This document shows, piece by piece, positions 7,143 through 15,384 of a DNA stretch of 37,685 bases (positions are counted from its first letter, which is position 1; each line of letters begins with the position of its first letter). Location of the stretch: NCBI GenBank assembly GCA_944322025.1, contig CALUOH010000015.1, positions 1 to 37,685 of the forward strand, in the 5' to 3' direction. Position numbers and translations under genes: made by a program. This DNA is from an uncultured Bacteroidales bacterium (GTDB lineage: Bacteria; Bacteroidota; Bacteroidia; Bacteroidales; Paludibacteraceae). Below the pieces are notes generated by a model. The model was not told where the DNA came from and searched no databases. It saw only the letters and a list, made by a program, of their open reading frames with translations.

Positions 7143-8462
7143 ATGATAAGAAACAGGGTTGACATAATCACACTCGGATGCTCAAAGAACCTCGTGGACT
7201 CGGAGCGTCTGATGGCGCAGTTCCGCAGGTTGGGCTATGACGTGTATCACGACAGCAACGATGTTAAAGGGGCTGTTGTTGTGGTGAATACGTGCGGTTT
7301 TATAGGCGATGCCAAAGAGGAGTCGGTGAACATGATACTCGAACTGGCGGAGGCCAAGAAGCGCAGGAAGATAGGGCGGCTGTTTGTGATGGGGTGCCTG
7401 TCGGAGCGTTATGCGCGAGACCTGCGGTCAGAGATAAACGAGGTGGACGCGTTTTATGGCAAGTTCGACTGGCAGGGCATACTGCGCGACCTCGGGAAAG
7501 AGTATGACGAGGCGACGGGAGATGAGCGTGTGCTCACCACGCCAGCGCATTATGCCTATCTGAAGATAGGGGAGGGGTGCAGCAGGACATGTTCCTATTG
7601 CGCCATTCCAATCATTACGGGGAAGTACCGTTCGAGGCGGTTTGAGGATATAGTGGCGGATGCCAAAAGCCTTGTGGCGCGTGGTGTGAAGGAGATACAG
7701 CTCATAGCGCAGGACCTGACTTTCTACGGCATAGACCTTTATAAAAAGAGCCGTCTCGCAGAGCTTATAGATGCCATAGCGGGTATCGAGGGGCTCAGGT
7801 GGCTGCGCCTGCACTACGCATATCCGGCACATTTCCCGTACGACATACTGCCTGTCATGCGGAGGCGCGACAATGTGTGCGCGTATCTTGATATAGCGTT
7901 GCAACATATATCGGACCACATGCTCGGCCTGATGCGCAGGAATGTTACCAAGGCGGAGACGTACGCGCTGTTGAGGCGCATACGGGAGGAGGTGCCGGGT
8001 ATACATATAAGGACGACACTGCTCGTGGGGCATCCGGGCGAGACGGAAGAGGATTTTGAAGAGCTGAAAGAGTTCGTGTCGGATATGCGCTTTGAACGCC
8101 TCGGCGCATTTGCCTATTCGGACGAGGAGGGCACATACGCGAACTTGAACTACGAGGACGATGTGCCGGAAGACGTGAAGCAGGTGCGCCTGGATGAGAT
8201 AATGACATTGCAGGAGGCTGTGGCAGAGGAGATAAGCGCGGAGAAGGTGGGACAGGAGATGACTGTGGTCGTTGACCGCGAAGAGCCGGATTTCTATGTG
8301 GGCCGGACGGAGTATGACTCACCAGAGGTGGACGGGGAGGTGCTGATAGCCAAGAATGTGGAGTTGGAGATTGGCGAGTTTTACAGGGTGCGTATCACGG
8401 GGTCTGAGATGTATGACCTTTATGCCGAGCCGATTGGCAGGGAGGATAAGAAAGGTATATAA
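7143..8462 (+). CDS. rimO: Ribosomal protein S12 methylthiotransferase RimO
   Basis: A radical-SAM enzyme that adds a methylthio group to the conserved Asp of ribosomal protein S12. An N-terminal MTTase domain contains ITLGCSKNLVDSE, VVVNTCGFI and FVMGCLSERY, with three Cys for the auxiliary cluster. The radical-SAM CxxxCxxC motif is CSRTCSYC at about residues 146-153, followed by AIPIITGKYRSR. A TRAM domain forms the C-terminus (VVVDREEPDFYVGRTEYDSP). The CSKNLVDSE and IITGKYRSR forms separate RimO from MiaB. Length (439) is normal. It sits between ftsY and two HU-like genes with short gaps, so one transcript is likely. Confidence 0.96.
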   Translation: MIRNRVDIITLGCSKNLVDSERLMAQFRRLGYDVYHDSNDVKGAVVVVNTCGFIGDAKEESVNMILELAEAKKRRKIGRLFVMGCLSERYARDLRSEINEVDAFYGKFDWQGILRDLGKEYDEATGDERVLTTPAHYAYLKIGEGCSRTCSYCAIPIITGKYRSRRFEDIVADAKSLVARGVKEIQLIAQDLTFYGIDLYKKSRLAELIDAIAGIEGLRWLRLHYAYPAHFPYDILPVMRRRDNVCAYLDIALQHISDHMLGLMRRNVTKAETYALLRRIREEVPGIHIRTTLLVGHPGETEEDFEELKEFVSDMRFERLGAFAYSDEEGTYANLNYEDDVPEDVKQVRLDEIMTLQEAVAEEISAEKVGQEMTVVVDREEPDFYVGRTEYDSPEVDGEVLIAKNVELEIGEFYRVRITGSEMYDLYAEPIGREDKKGI

Positions 8463-8476
8463 ATAAGTGCAAGAGT

Positions 8477-8767
8477 ATGAACAATAAGGAGTTGCAGTCT
8501 GAACTTTCGCGTCGTCTTGGCTTGTCACAGAAAGAGGTGGCCGGGATGATGAAGGAGTTTGTGGATGAGTATACAGAGCGTTTCGGGGAAGGTTCAGATG
8601 AATTGCCGTTCCTTAGTCTCGGCACTTTGGAGGTGAGAAACAAAGAGCAACGAGTGGTGGTCAACCCAGTTACGAAGAAGAGGATGCTTGTGCCTCCGAA
8701 GCTGGTACTTGCATTCCGTCCGTCCGTTTCCTTGAAAAACAGGATTAAAAACATGCCAGAACTATGA
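8477..8767 (+). CDS. HU/IHF-like DNA-binding protein
   Basis: A 96-residue protein resembling the HU/IHF fold. An N-terminal helical pair (ELQSELSRRLGLSQKEVAGMMKEF) leads to FLSLGTLEVRNKEQRVV, which matches the beta-strand turn of HU (compare GFGTF.V..R..R). The tail, PPKLVLAFRPSVSLKNRI, corresponds to the usual V.FKPGK.LK. The DNA arm region (NPVTKKRMLVPPK) replaces the canonical R-N-P-x-T-G-E, so DNA binding may differ from true HU. The start is 14 bases after rimO. Its stop overlaps the next gene's start (ATGA), so the two are translationally coupled. Confidence 0.85.
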   Translation: MNNKELQSELSRRLGLSQKEVAGMMKEFVDEYTERFGEGSDELPFLSLGTLEVRNKEQRVVVNPVTKKRMLVPPKLVLAFRPSVSLKNRIKNMPEL

Positions 8768-10341
8768 GCGAGAGGGTAACCAGTCGGGAGTTTGCTGCCG
8801 CCCTTGCCCGCAGGACGGGTAAGAGCGCGGGAGACATGACGCTGTTCCTGCAAGAGTTGCAGTCAGTTGTCGAGCAAGGGCTGACAGAAGACGGGCTGGT
8901 GAAGATCTCCGGTCTTGGCACGTTCAGGTTGGTGTGGAATGAGCCCCGGCGCAGTGTTAATGTGCAGACCGGTGATGCCATAGAGATAGCCGGGCATTAT
9001 AAGGTAAGTTTTACTCCAGATGCATCGCTCCGCGATATTGTGAATGAGCCACTCGCGCACCTTGAAGTGGTGGAGTTGCCTGATGATGAGCCTCGTGTAG
9101 CGACAGAGGAGACGGGCGATGACGATTATGAACTGCCGATACAGAAGTTGGCAGACCAAGCTGAGGCGTTGAAGGATATACTATCCGACATACAGGGAGG
9201 CCCGCTCTTTACTCCTGACATAGAGCCGATGGATGAGGCGGACGATGGGGCTGTCACGTCTGTGGAGGATGAGGTTGGGGCGAAGGAGTCTGAGAAAGAA
9301 AGCGAAGGTGAGGCGGAGGATATAGTGCTGGCGGATGTCGGTACGGAAGAGCCTACGGGGGACGGAGTAGAGGGTAGTGTTGATGCGCAGTTCGGAAGTG
9401 AAGAGGGTTCTGATGAGGTTACGGATACGGGAGAAAGGCACAAGGCTGATATGGAGAGGGTTGCATCTTATGAATTACCGGCGGAGGAGGTAGGACAGGG
9501 ATTGTCTGCCGATATTGGCACAGAGAGTGATAGTATTGCTGTGGAAGGTCATAGCGAGGTTTCTGCTGCAGAGGACAATGAGGCAGAGGGTGGTGTTGAG
9601 GATGGGCTTTCTGTAGAGCATGCTGGTGCGGGGGCTGTTTACTCTTCTGATGATAAAGACGGTGGAGGTAGCGGGAGTAAGGATGACGGGTATTATTCGG
9701 CAAAGGAGATGGCAGCCAGTGTGCCGATATCAGTCAGGAAGCGCAGACGTACGTGGGGTCATGTGTTGTTAGCTGTGCTGGCAGTTGCGGCGGTTGCGTC
9801 CGGTGTTATATTTGTATATGACAATTGGTTGTGGGATAGTGGTTTGTCTGACGAAGAGGGATTTGAGGCTTCTGCCGTTGGAGTTGAGGAGCTACCAGAA
9901 GCGCGGGATATGACAGAGGCTATGTCCGATACAGCGGTATTGGCGGAGGAAGAGACTTTGCACGCGAGTGTGCCGCTAACTCCGGCCGCAACGGAAGAAG
10001 CGGCTGAGGTGAAGGAGGAGTGTGAGGCGGTCACAGTGGCCAAAGTACCCTCGTCTGCCCATATAGAGATGTTTGACAGAGAACGCCGTTATTGTGAATT
10101 TTCAGATACGGTGGAAATCACACGAGGCAGCCGATTGGCGTGGATAGCATATAAACGGTTGGGCAACAAGGTTTTCTGGCCGTATATCTATGAGGCTAAT
10201 ATGGATCATATTTCTGACCCGAACAATATATCAGTAGGTACGCTGCTGCGTGTACCTATATTACCTTCTGAATTGACAGACACGACTAACCCGGAGTGCA
10301 TCAAATATGCCCGAGAACTTCACCGTCACTACGCCAAGTGA
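8764..10341 (+). CDS. HU-like domain, acidic linker, membrane helix and LysM-like domain fusion
   Basis: A 525-residue protein with four parts. Residues 1-90 are HU-like (SREFAAALARRTGKS, LVKISGLGTFRLVW, YKVSFTPDASLRDIV). Residues about 95-325 are a low-complexity linker very rich in Glu, Asp, Gly and Ser. A basic patch (VRKRRRTW) precedes a single membrane helix (HVLLAVLAVAAVASGVIFVY) near 335-355. After a second acidic linker, residues about 449-499 resemble LysM (EITRGSRLAWIAYKRLGNKV, then WPYIYEANMDHISDP, then ISVGTLLRVPIL). By the positive-inside rule the HU-like end is cytoplasmic and the LysM-like end periplasmic. This suggests a tether between DNA and peptidoglycan, but that role is inference. 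The start overlaps the preceding HU gene by ATGA. Confidence 0.82.
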   Translation: MSERVTSREFAAALARRTGKSAGDMTLFLQELQSVVEQGLTEDGLVKISGLGTFRLVWNEPRRSVNVQTGDAIEIAGHYKVSFTPDASLRDIVNEPLAHLEVVELPDDEPRVATEETGDDDYELPIQKLADQAEALKDILSDIQGGPLFTPDIEPMDEADDGAVTSVEDEVGAKESEKESEGEAEDIVLADVGTEEPTGDGVEGSVDAQFGSEEGSDEVTDTGERHKADMERVASYELPAEEVGQGLSADIGTESDSIAVEGHSEVSAAEDNEAEGGVEDGLSVEHAGAGAVYSSDDKDGGGSGSKDDGYYSAKEMAASVPISVRKRRRTWGHVLLAVLAVAAVASGVIFVYDNWLWDSGLSDEEGFEASAVGVEELPEARDMTEAMSDTAVLAEEETLHASVPLTPAATEEAAEVKEECEAVTVAKVPSSAHIEMFDRERRYCEFSDTVEITRGSRLAWIAYKRLGNKVFWPYIYEANMDHISDPNNISVGTLLRVPILPSELTDTTNPECIKYARELHRHYAK

Positions 10342-10905
10342 TACAGGCGAAGTGTGTTTTGCAGGAAGAACGGGTCATGTGTATCTCATTTTTATGCTGC
10401 CAACACATGCGTACTTTCAGATTTTGTGTTAAATAAAATCATCCATTCGAGATAGGTTTGGTATGACGTAATGTGAGTTCGATATAAATATACGGCTCTG
10501 TATGATTTGGTGGATGGACATGATAAGTATCGTGACGATGAGTTTACATTTCTGATACTTTTTGCAATAATCAGGCACAAAGAGGCGTGGTCGCTAAGGA
10601 GAGGGTAAGGAGGAGGTAGCTGGGAGGTGGCTGAATGTTAGTTATATGTTCTGTATTACAAGGGTTTACAAACGGAATGAGTACACAATGAGATGTGATG
10701 ACCGGAGAGTGGTGGGTGTATTGGATGATGTGAAGATGTATGAGTGGAAGGTCGGAATGCAGGCAGTGGGTTTATTGACTGTTATTTTTTCTGCCGTTTT
10801 TTTGTCGGAGATTGAGAGTGCAGATATGGCTGTTTTTGAGTGCTGTATGAGTCTAAAACGACAGCGAGGTTAATAAAATGTAAATAATTGTTTTTTAACT
10901 CTTGA
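10342..10905. other. Intergenic region with no supported gene
   Basis: About 560 bases between the HU-LysM gene and the bat operon promoter. Two short open frames occur (10646-10873 on + and 10392-10580 on -). Neither shows a recognisable domain or a good start, and composition is irregular. No hairpin with a T-run was identified after 10341. Confidence 0.5.
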
Positions 10906-10940
10906 TTTGCGGTCTTTTTAAGTTAAATGGCTATATTTGC
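10906..10940 (+). promoter_or_regulatory. Bacteroidetes-type promoter for the bat operon
   Basis: TTTG at 10906-10909, then 22 bases, then TATATTTGC at 10932-10940, an exact TAnnTTTGC box. It lies 49 bases upstream of the moxR start. The surrounding DNA is AT-rich. The spacer is slightly longer than the usual 19-21. Confidence 0.6.
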
Positions 10941-10988
10941 CACGTGAAAGCACAATAATACTGTTAAGATTAAACTATTGACATATTT

Positions 10989-11984
10989 ATGAGTGAAACA
11001 GTGGATATCAGGGAACTTAACGAACGCATTGAGCGTCAGAGTTCTTTTGTGGATGCTCTTCTGATGGGCATGAACCAGACGATTGTTGGTCAGAAGCATC
11101 TTGTAGAGTCGTTGCTTATAGGGTTGCTCTCCGGGGGGCATGTGCTACTGGAAGGTGTGCCGGGACTTGCCAAGACTTTGGCCATAAAGACGTTGGCTAA
11201 GTTGATAGATGCCGATTTCAGCCGTATACAGTTCACACCCGATCTGTTGCCGGCTGATGTCATCGGTACTATGATTTACAGCCAGAAGAACGAGGATTTC
11301 TCGATAAAGAAGGGTCCGGTATTTGCGAACTTCATATTGGCCGATGAGATAAACCGTGCTCCTGCGAAAGTGCAGAGTGCGCTGTTGGAGGCCATGCAGG
11401 AGCATCAGGTGACGATAGGAGAAGAGACATTCGCGCTGCCATCGCCGTTCTTGGTGCTTGCGACCCAGAACCCGATAGAACAGGAGGGTACATATCCGCT
11501 GCCAGAGGCGCAGGTTGACCGTTTCATGCTGAAGGTGGTAATCAGCTATCCTAAAAAGGAGGAGGAGAAAAAGATAGTGCGCGCCCACATAAACGGCGGC
11601 TTTAATGATGTCAAACCTGTATTGCGTGTGGAGGACATTATCGAGGCACGTAAGGTAGTAGGTGATGTCTATATAGACGAGAAGATAGAGAAGTATATTG
11701 TCGATATAGTTTTCGCAACGCGTTATCCGGATGAATTCGGACTGAAAGACTTGAATGGCATGATAGCGTTCGGTGCGTCGCCGCGAGCGTCAATCAACCT
11801 TGCTCTCGCCGCTAGGGCATATGCATTCATAAAGCGCAGGGGGTATGTTATACCTGAGGATGTGCGTGCCGTAGCACTCGATGTGCTTCGTCATCGTATC
11901 GGTCTGAGCTATGAAGCCGAGGCTAACAACATGACCTCCGAGGAGATTATCAACGAGATACTCAACGCGGTAGAAGTGCCATAA
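10989..11984 (+). CDS. MoxR-family AAA+ ATPase of the Bat operon
   Basis: A 331-residue cytoplasmic AAA+ ATPase. Walker A is GVPGLAKT (about residues 55-62). Walker B is FILADEINRAP followed by KVQSALLEAMQE. Sensor 1 is FLVLATQNPIEQEGTYPLPEAQ, here cited in parts as VLATQNPIE and GTYPLPEAQ, and arginine-finger residues lie in QVDRFMLK. MoxR proteins act as chaperones that activate partners with von Willebrand A (VWA) domains. The genes after this one encode a DUF58 protein and two VWA proteins (batA, batB), which fits. It is the first gene of the run, directly behind a phylum-type promoter. Confidence 0.93.
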   Translation: MSETVDIRELNERIERQSSFVDALLMGMNQTIVGQKHLVESLLIGLLSGGHVLLEGVPGLAKTLAIKTLAKLIDADFSRIQFTPDLLPADVIGTMIYSQKNEDFSIKKGPVFANFILADEINRAPAKVQSALLEAMQEHQVTIGEETFALPSPFLVLATQNPIEQEGTYPLPEAQVDRFMLKVVISYPKKEEEKKIVRAHINGGFNDVKPVLRVEDIIEARKVVGDVYIDEKIEKYIVDIVFATRYPDEFGLKDLNGMIAFGASPRASINLALAARAYAFIKRRGYVIPEDVRAVALDVLRHRIGLSYEAEANNMTSEEIINEILNAVEVP

Positions 11985-12007
11985 CATAAAGGATAGGGAA
12001 GAGCGTT

Positions 12008-12877
12008 ATGGAGACGGCTGAACTACTTAAAAAAGTACGCAGGATAGAGATAAAGACACGCGGACTGTCGCGTAACATCTTTGCCGGCGAATATCATACC
12101 GCGTTCAAGGGTAAAGGTATGACCTTTGCCGAAGTACGTGAGTATCAGTATGGCGACGATATACGCTCTATCGACTGGAATGTGACAGCCCGTTTCCGCC
12201 ATCCTTACGTCAAGGTGTTCGAGGAGGAGCGCGAACTGACGCTGATGCTGTTGATAGATGTGTCAGCCAGCCGTGTGTTCGGTACGACCTCGATGCTGAA
12301 AAAGGATGTTATCACGGAGATTGCGGCCACATTGGCCTTTTCTGCCATACAGAACAACGACAAGGTGGGTGTCATATTTTTCAGCGACCGCATAGAGAAG
12401 TTCATTCCGCCGCAGAAGGGCAGGAAACATATACTCTATATCATCAGGGAGCTGATAGAGTTTCAACCTGAGAGTACCCAGACTAACATAGGAAATGCGC
12501 TTAAATACCTCACTAATGTCATTAAGAAGAGGTGTACTTCTTTTCTGATAAGCGACTTTATCGATACGAATGACTATGAGAATCCACTTATGGTAGCAAG
12601 CCGGAAACACGATATTGCAGTCCTGAAAGTGTATGACCGCCGCGATGCTGAGTTGCCGCCAGTAGGTTTGATACGAGTGAAAGATGCAGAAACGGGTAAG
12701 CGTATTTGGGTGGACACCAACAGCCGTCGTTTGCGCATGACGTATAAGAACAGCTGGGAAGAGTGTAGCCTCGCCCAGCGCAAGGCTATCAGACGTGCGG
12801 GAGTAGACGGTGTGTCGATAGAGGTGGGGGATGATTATGTTAAGTCTCTCATGACATTGTTTAATATGAGAAAGTGA
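12008..12877 (+). CDS. DUF58 domain protein of the Bat operon
   Basis: A 289-residue protein with the DUF58 signature: AGEYHTAFKGKGMTFAEVRE, then YGDDIRSIDWNVTAR, then VKVFEEERELTLMLLIDVSAS. The last part is a VWA-like strand with an Asp-x-Ser-x-Ser metal site, and FLISDFIDTND is a later VWA-like strand. There is no signal peptide or membrane helix, so it is expected in the cytoplasm. DUF58 genes usually follow moxR, and their products are thought to be clients or partners of the ATPase. It starts 24 bases after moxR and ends 8 bases before the next gene. Confidence 0.92.
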   Translation: METAELLKKVRRIEIKTRGLSRNIFAGEYHTAFKGKGMTFAEVREYQYGDDIRSIDWNVTARFRHPYVKVFEEERELTLMLLIDVSASRVFGTTSMLKKDVITEIAATLAFSAIQNNDKVGVIFFSDRIEKFIPPQKGRKHILYIIRELIEFQPESTQTNIGNALKYLTNVIKKRCTSFLISDFIDTNDYENPLMVASRKHDIAVLKVYDRRDAELPPVGLIRVKDAETGKRIWVDTNSRRLRMTYKNSWEECSLAQRKAIRRAGVDGVSIEVGDDYVKSLMTLFNMRK

Positions 12878-12884
12878 CAAAGGA

Positions 12885-13886
12885 ATGAGAAGAATAGTGT
12901 TGATGATATTGACAGTTGCGGTGTTTTTCCCCGTGAGTGCTTTGGCGCAAAATGGTGTTACTGTCAAGGCATCGGTCGATTCACTTGCGATGTTCATTGG
13001 AGACCAGGCCAATGTCACTTTTCTCGTCTCTCAGCCTGCTGGTGCGAATGTACAGATGCCGCTGATTTCCGACACAATCGCAAGCGGGCTTGAAATAGTG
13101 GACAGGTCGCAGATGGACACTACTTTTATGGAGGACGGTACGATGAAAGTGGAGCAGCGATACAGGGTTACGGCTTTTGACCCAGCACTGATACTCATCC
13201 CTTCTTACCCGTTTGTAAATGAAGGGGATACGTTTTATTCCGAACCTCTTACACTGAAAGTGGTGGACGTGCCTGTAGATACAACCCAATATGCCATTGC
13301 TGACATAAAGGGGGTTTATGACCCTCCGTTCAACTGGCGGCTTTTCTTTCAGATAGCATTGTATGTAATTTTGGCATTGACTGTTGCTGTAGTTGTCTAT
13401 TTCATAGTACGCAGGTATTGGCATAAAGGCAGAACAGAAGGTGAGATGACCGTAGAACCTGTAGATCCACGTTTGCCGCATGAGATAGCGATGGATGAAC
13501 TCAATGCGTTGCGCGAGGAGAAACTGTGGCAGAACAATAGGATAAAAGAGTATTATACTCGTTTGACAGATATTGTGAGGAGTTATCTGGGCAGGCGTTA
13601 TGGATTGGATGCTCTCGAATCGACATCTGAAGAACTATTGGCAGCTGTCAGAATGCTCAAATTGCCAAAGGAACAGGCAGATGCGGAAAGGAAATTAAAG
13701 GAGTTGCTCTCTATCTCTGATTTGGTTAAATTTGCGAAGTATATCCCAATGGAGACTGACCATGACATCTGTTTCGGTAAGGCTGTTCAGATAGTTGAGC
13801 TGACGAAGGAGATGACTTTGAACGATTCTAACAAGAAATATGAAAGTCCGTCTGATAAGAGTGATGGTGCAGGAGAGAACGCTTGA
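12885..13886 (+). CDS. Membrane protein of the Bat operon with periplasmic and cytoplasmic domains
   Basis: A 333-residue protein without a gene symbol that I trust. A signal peptide (MRRIVLMILTVAVFFPVSALA) is followed by a periplasmic domain of about 125 residues that looks beta-rich (VKASVDSLAMFIGDQANVTF). A single membrane helix lies near 154-175. The cytoplasmic, charged helical domain contains RLPHEIAMDELNAL, EYYTRLTDIVRSYLGRRYG and SEELLAAV. The layout (secreted beta domain, helix, cytoplasmic helical domain) mirrors BatD further down the operon at smaller size. In other Bacteroidetes this position holds a similar unnamed gene. It begins 8 bases after DUF58. Confidence 0.8.
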   Translation: MRRIVLMILTVAVFFPVSALAQNGVTVKASVDSLAMFIGDQANVTFLVSQPAGANVQMPLISDTIASGLEIVDRSQMDTTFMEDGTMKVEQRYRVTAFDPALILIPSYPFVNEGDTFYSEPLTLKVVDVPVDTTQYAIADIKGVYDPPFNWRLFFQIALYVILALTVAVVVYFIVRRYWHKGRTEGEMTVEPVDPRLPHEIAMDELNALREEKLWQNNRIKEYYTRLTDIVRSYLGRRYGLDALESTSEELLAAVRMLKLPKEQADAERKLKELLSISDLVKFAKYIPMETDHDICFGKAVQIVELTKEMTLNDSNKKYESPSDKSDGAGENA

Positions 13887-13954
13887 TTATGGTGGGTCTA
13901 TCGAGGTGTTCCGAATGAGAAATTTTAGAGCAGAAATGGTTTTGTGAGTAGAAT

Positions 13955-14938
13955 ATGAGATTCAATAATCCTGAATATTTGTGGTTGTTACTGTTGATAC
14001 TGCCGATGATATATTGGTATGTATTCAAGCATTTCAGGTCTGATGCCAGTTTGCAGGTCTCTACGACACGCCCGTTCTTCAAGGTTCCGCGCACGAAAAA
14101 AGTCTACCTGTTTCATCTGCTATTTGCTATACGGTGTATTGTCCTTGCTCTGATGATAGTGGTTATAGCCCGTCCACAATTGAGCAACAGTTTCCGTAGT
14201 GAGACTACCGAAGGAATAGACATAATGGTTGCATTAGACATATCGGGCACGATGCTGGCGGAGGATTTGCGTCCTAATCGTCTTGAGGCTGCGAAAGATG
14301 TTGCGATAGAGTTTATTTCCGGGCGTCCGAATGACAATATAGGTTTGGTAGTGTTTGCGGGAGAGAGTTTTACGCAGTGTCCACTCACAAGTGACCATGC
14401 TGCTTTGATAAATCTCTTCAAGAGTGTGGAATACGGCATGATAGAGGACGGGACCGCAATTGGTCTCGGACTTGCCAATGCAGTTAACCGCATAAAGGAC
14501 AGCGAGGCAAAATCAAAAGTCATCATATTGCTGACTGATGGTTCAAACAATGCGGGTGATGTTGCCCCACTGACCGCAGCTGAGATTGCCAAAGCATTCG
14601 GAGTTAGGGTTTATACCATAGGTGTAGGTACGCATGGCATGGCACGCTACCCGTTTCAGACTCCTCTCGGAGTACGTTATCAAGATATTCCGGTAGAGAT
14701 AGACGAGGATGTACTGCAAGAGATAGCTACTATGACTGGCGGCAGTTATTTCCGTGCTACAGATAACAGCAAACTCAGAGAGATATATGGCGAGATTGAC
14801 CAAATGGAGAAGACAAAACTTCGTGTCAATTCGTACAGCAAGAAGAGCGAAGAGTTTTTCCCGTTCCTGATTGCAGCAATAGTACTTCTTGTGTGTGAAA
14901 TGATAATAAGGAATACGGTATTGCGCAGAATACCATAA
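13955..14938 (+). CDS. batA: BatA, VWA-domain membrane protein
   Basis: A 327-residue protein. The N-terminus has two hydrophobic segments (YLWLLLLILPMIYWYVF and FAIRCIVLALMIVVIA), then a VWA domain and a C-terminal helix (FFPFLIAAIVLLVCEMII). The metal-ion-dependent adhesion site is DISGT near residue 93, with Thr in place of the last Ser, then CPLTSDHAAL and LLTDGSNN. Bat proteins were linked to aerotolerance in Bacteroides fragilis; the molecular role is still unclear. It probably works with BatB and the MoxR ATPase. A 68-base gap separates it from the preceding gene. Confidence 0.9.
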   Translation: MRFNNPEYLWLLLLILPMIYWYVFKHFRSDASLQVSTTRPFFKVPRTKKVYLFHLLFAIRCIVLALMIVVIARPQLSNSFRSETTEGIDIMVALDISGTMLAEDLRPNRLEAAKDVAIEFISGRPNDNIGLVVFAGESFTQCPLTSDHAALINLFKSVEYGMIEDGTAIGLGLANAVNRIKDSEAKSKVIILLTDGSNNAGDVAPLTAAEIAKAFGVRVYTIGVGTHGMARYPFQTPLGVRYQDIPVEIDEDVLQEIATMTGGSYFRATDNSKLREIYGEIDQMEKTKLRVNSYSKKSEEFFPFLIAAIVLLVCEMIIRNTVLRRIP

Positions 14939-14958
14939 AAATAGAGTGTAAGAATATT

Positions 14959-15357
14959 ATGAAGAAAATATTATTACTGTTTTCCCTTGTTGCGGTGACT
15001 TTTAGTCTTGCCGCACAAACTTCCGGCAATACACTGGTAGTCAAGTCAAAGAATGAAGATACGAAGTTCATTCTATATGTTTCAGGTGCAAAAATTAACA
15101 AAGAGCCTCAGAATAAGGTTGTTCTCACCAGCGTCTATGCTGATGAGGTGATGTTGAAAATAGAGGTCGGTGAAAAGAAATTAGAGCAACGGGTGGAGCT
15201 TTCCCCAACAGTGAAAAATGGACTACAGTCACCTTATGTGTCTGTCTATGAGCTTACAGAGGGCAGAAAGAAACTTACGCTGAAAAGGAAATCACTAAAG
15301 AAAGTGGAATTTGGCAAGACAGGTCCGTTGCCTGACATTAAAAAAGTGAACAGATAA
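14959..15357 (+). CDS. Small secreted protein inserted between batA and batB
   Basis: A 132-residue protein with a clear signal peptide (MKKILLLFSLVAVTFSLAAQ). The mature part is short and basic: TLVVKSKNEDTKFILYVSGAK, cited here as TLVVKSKNEDTKF, then ILYVSGAKINKEPQNKV, then DEVMLKIEVGEKKLEQRV, and a Lys-rich end. The pattern of alternating strands recalls the N-terminal repeat of DUF4476-type secreted proteins of this phylum, but the match is by eye and weak. It lies 20 bases after batA and 27 before batB, so it is almost surely in the operon. Function is unknown. Confidence 0.75.
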   Translation: MKKILLLFSLVAVTFSLAAQTSGNTLVVKSKNEDTKFILYVSGAKINKEPQNKVVLTSVYADEVMLKIEVGEKKLEQRVELSPTVKNGLQSPYVSVYELTEGRKKLTLKRKSLKKVEFGKTGPLPDIKKVNR

Positions 15358-15384
15358 GTCGTGCAATATTTATAGAACAGTTAT

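Noticed and set aside
10392..10580. Minus-strand open frame of 62 codons starting MCLIIAKS
   Set aside because: The first residues recall small class II amidotransferase-like proteins, but the rest does not follow and no frame continues it.
10646..10873. Plus-strand open frame of 75 codons before the bat operon
   Set aside because: One weak hydrophobic stretch but no homology by eye and no good start; left as noncoding.
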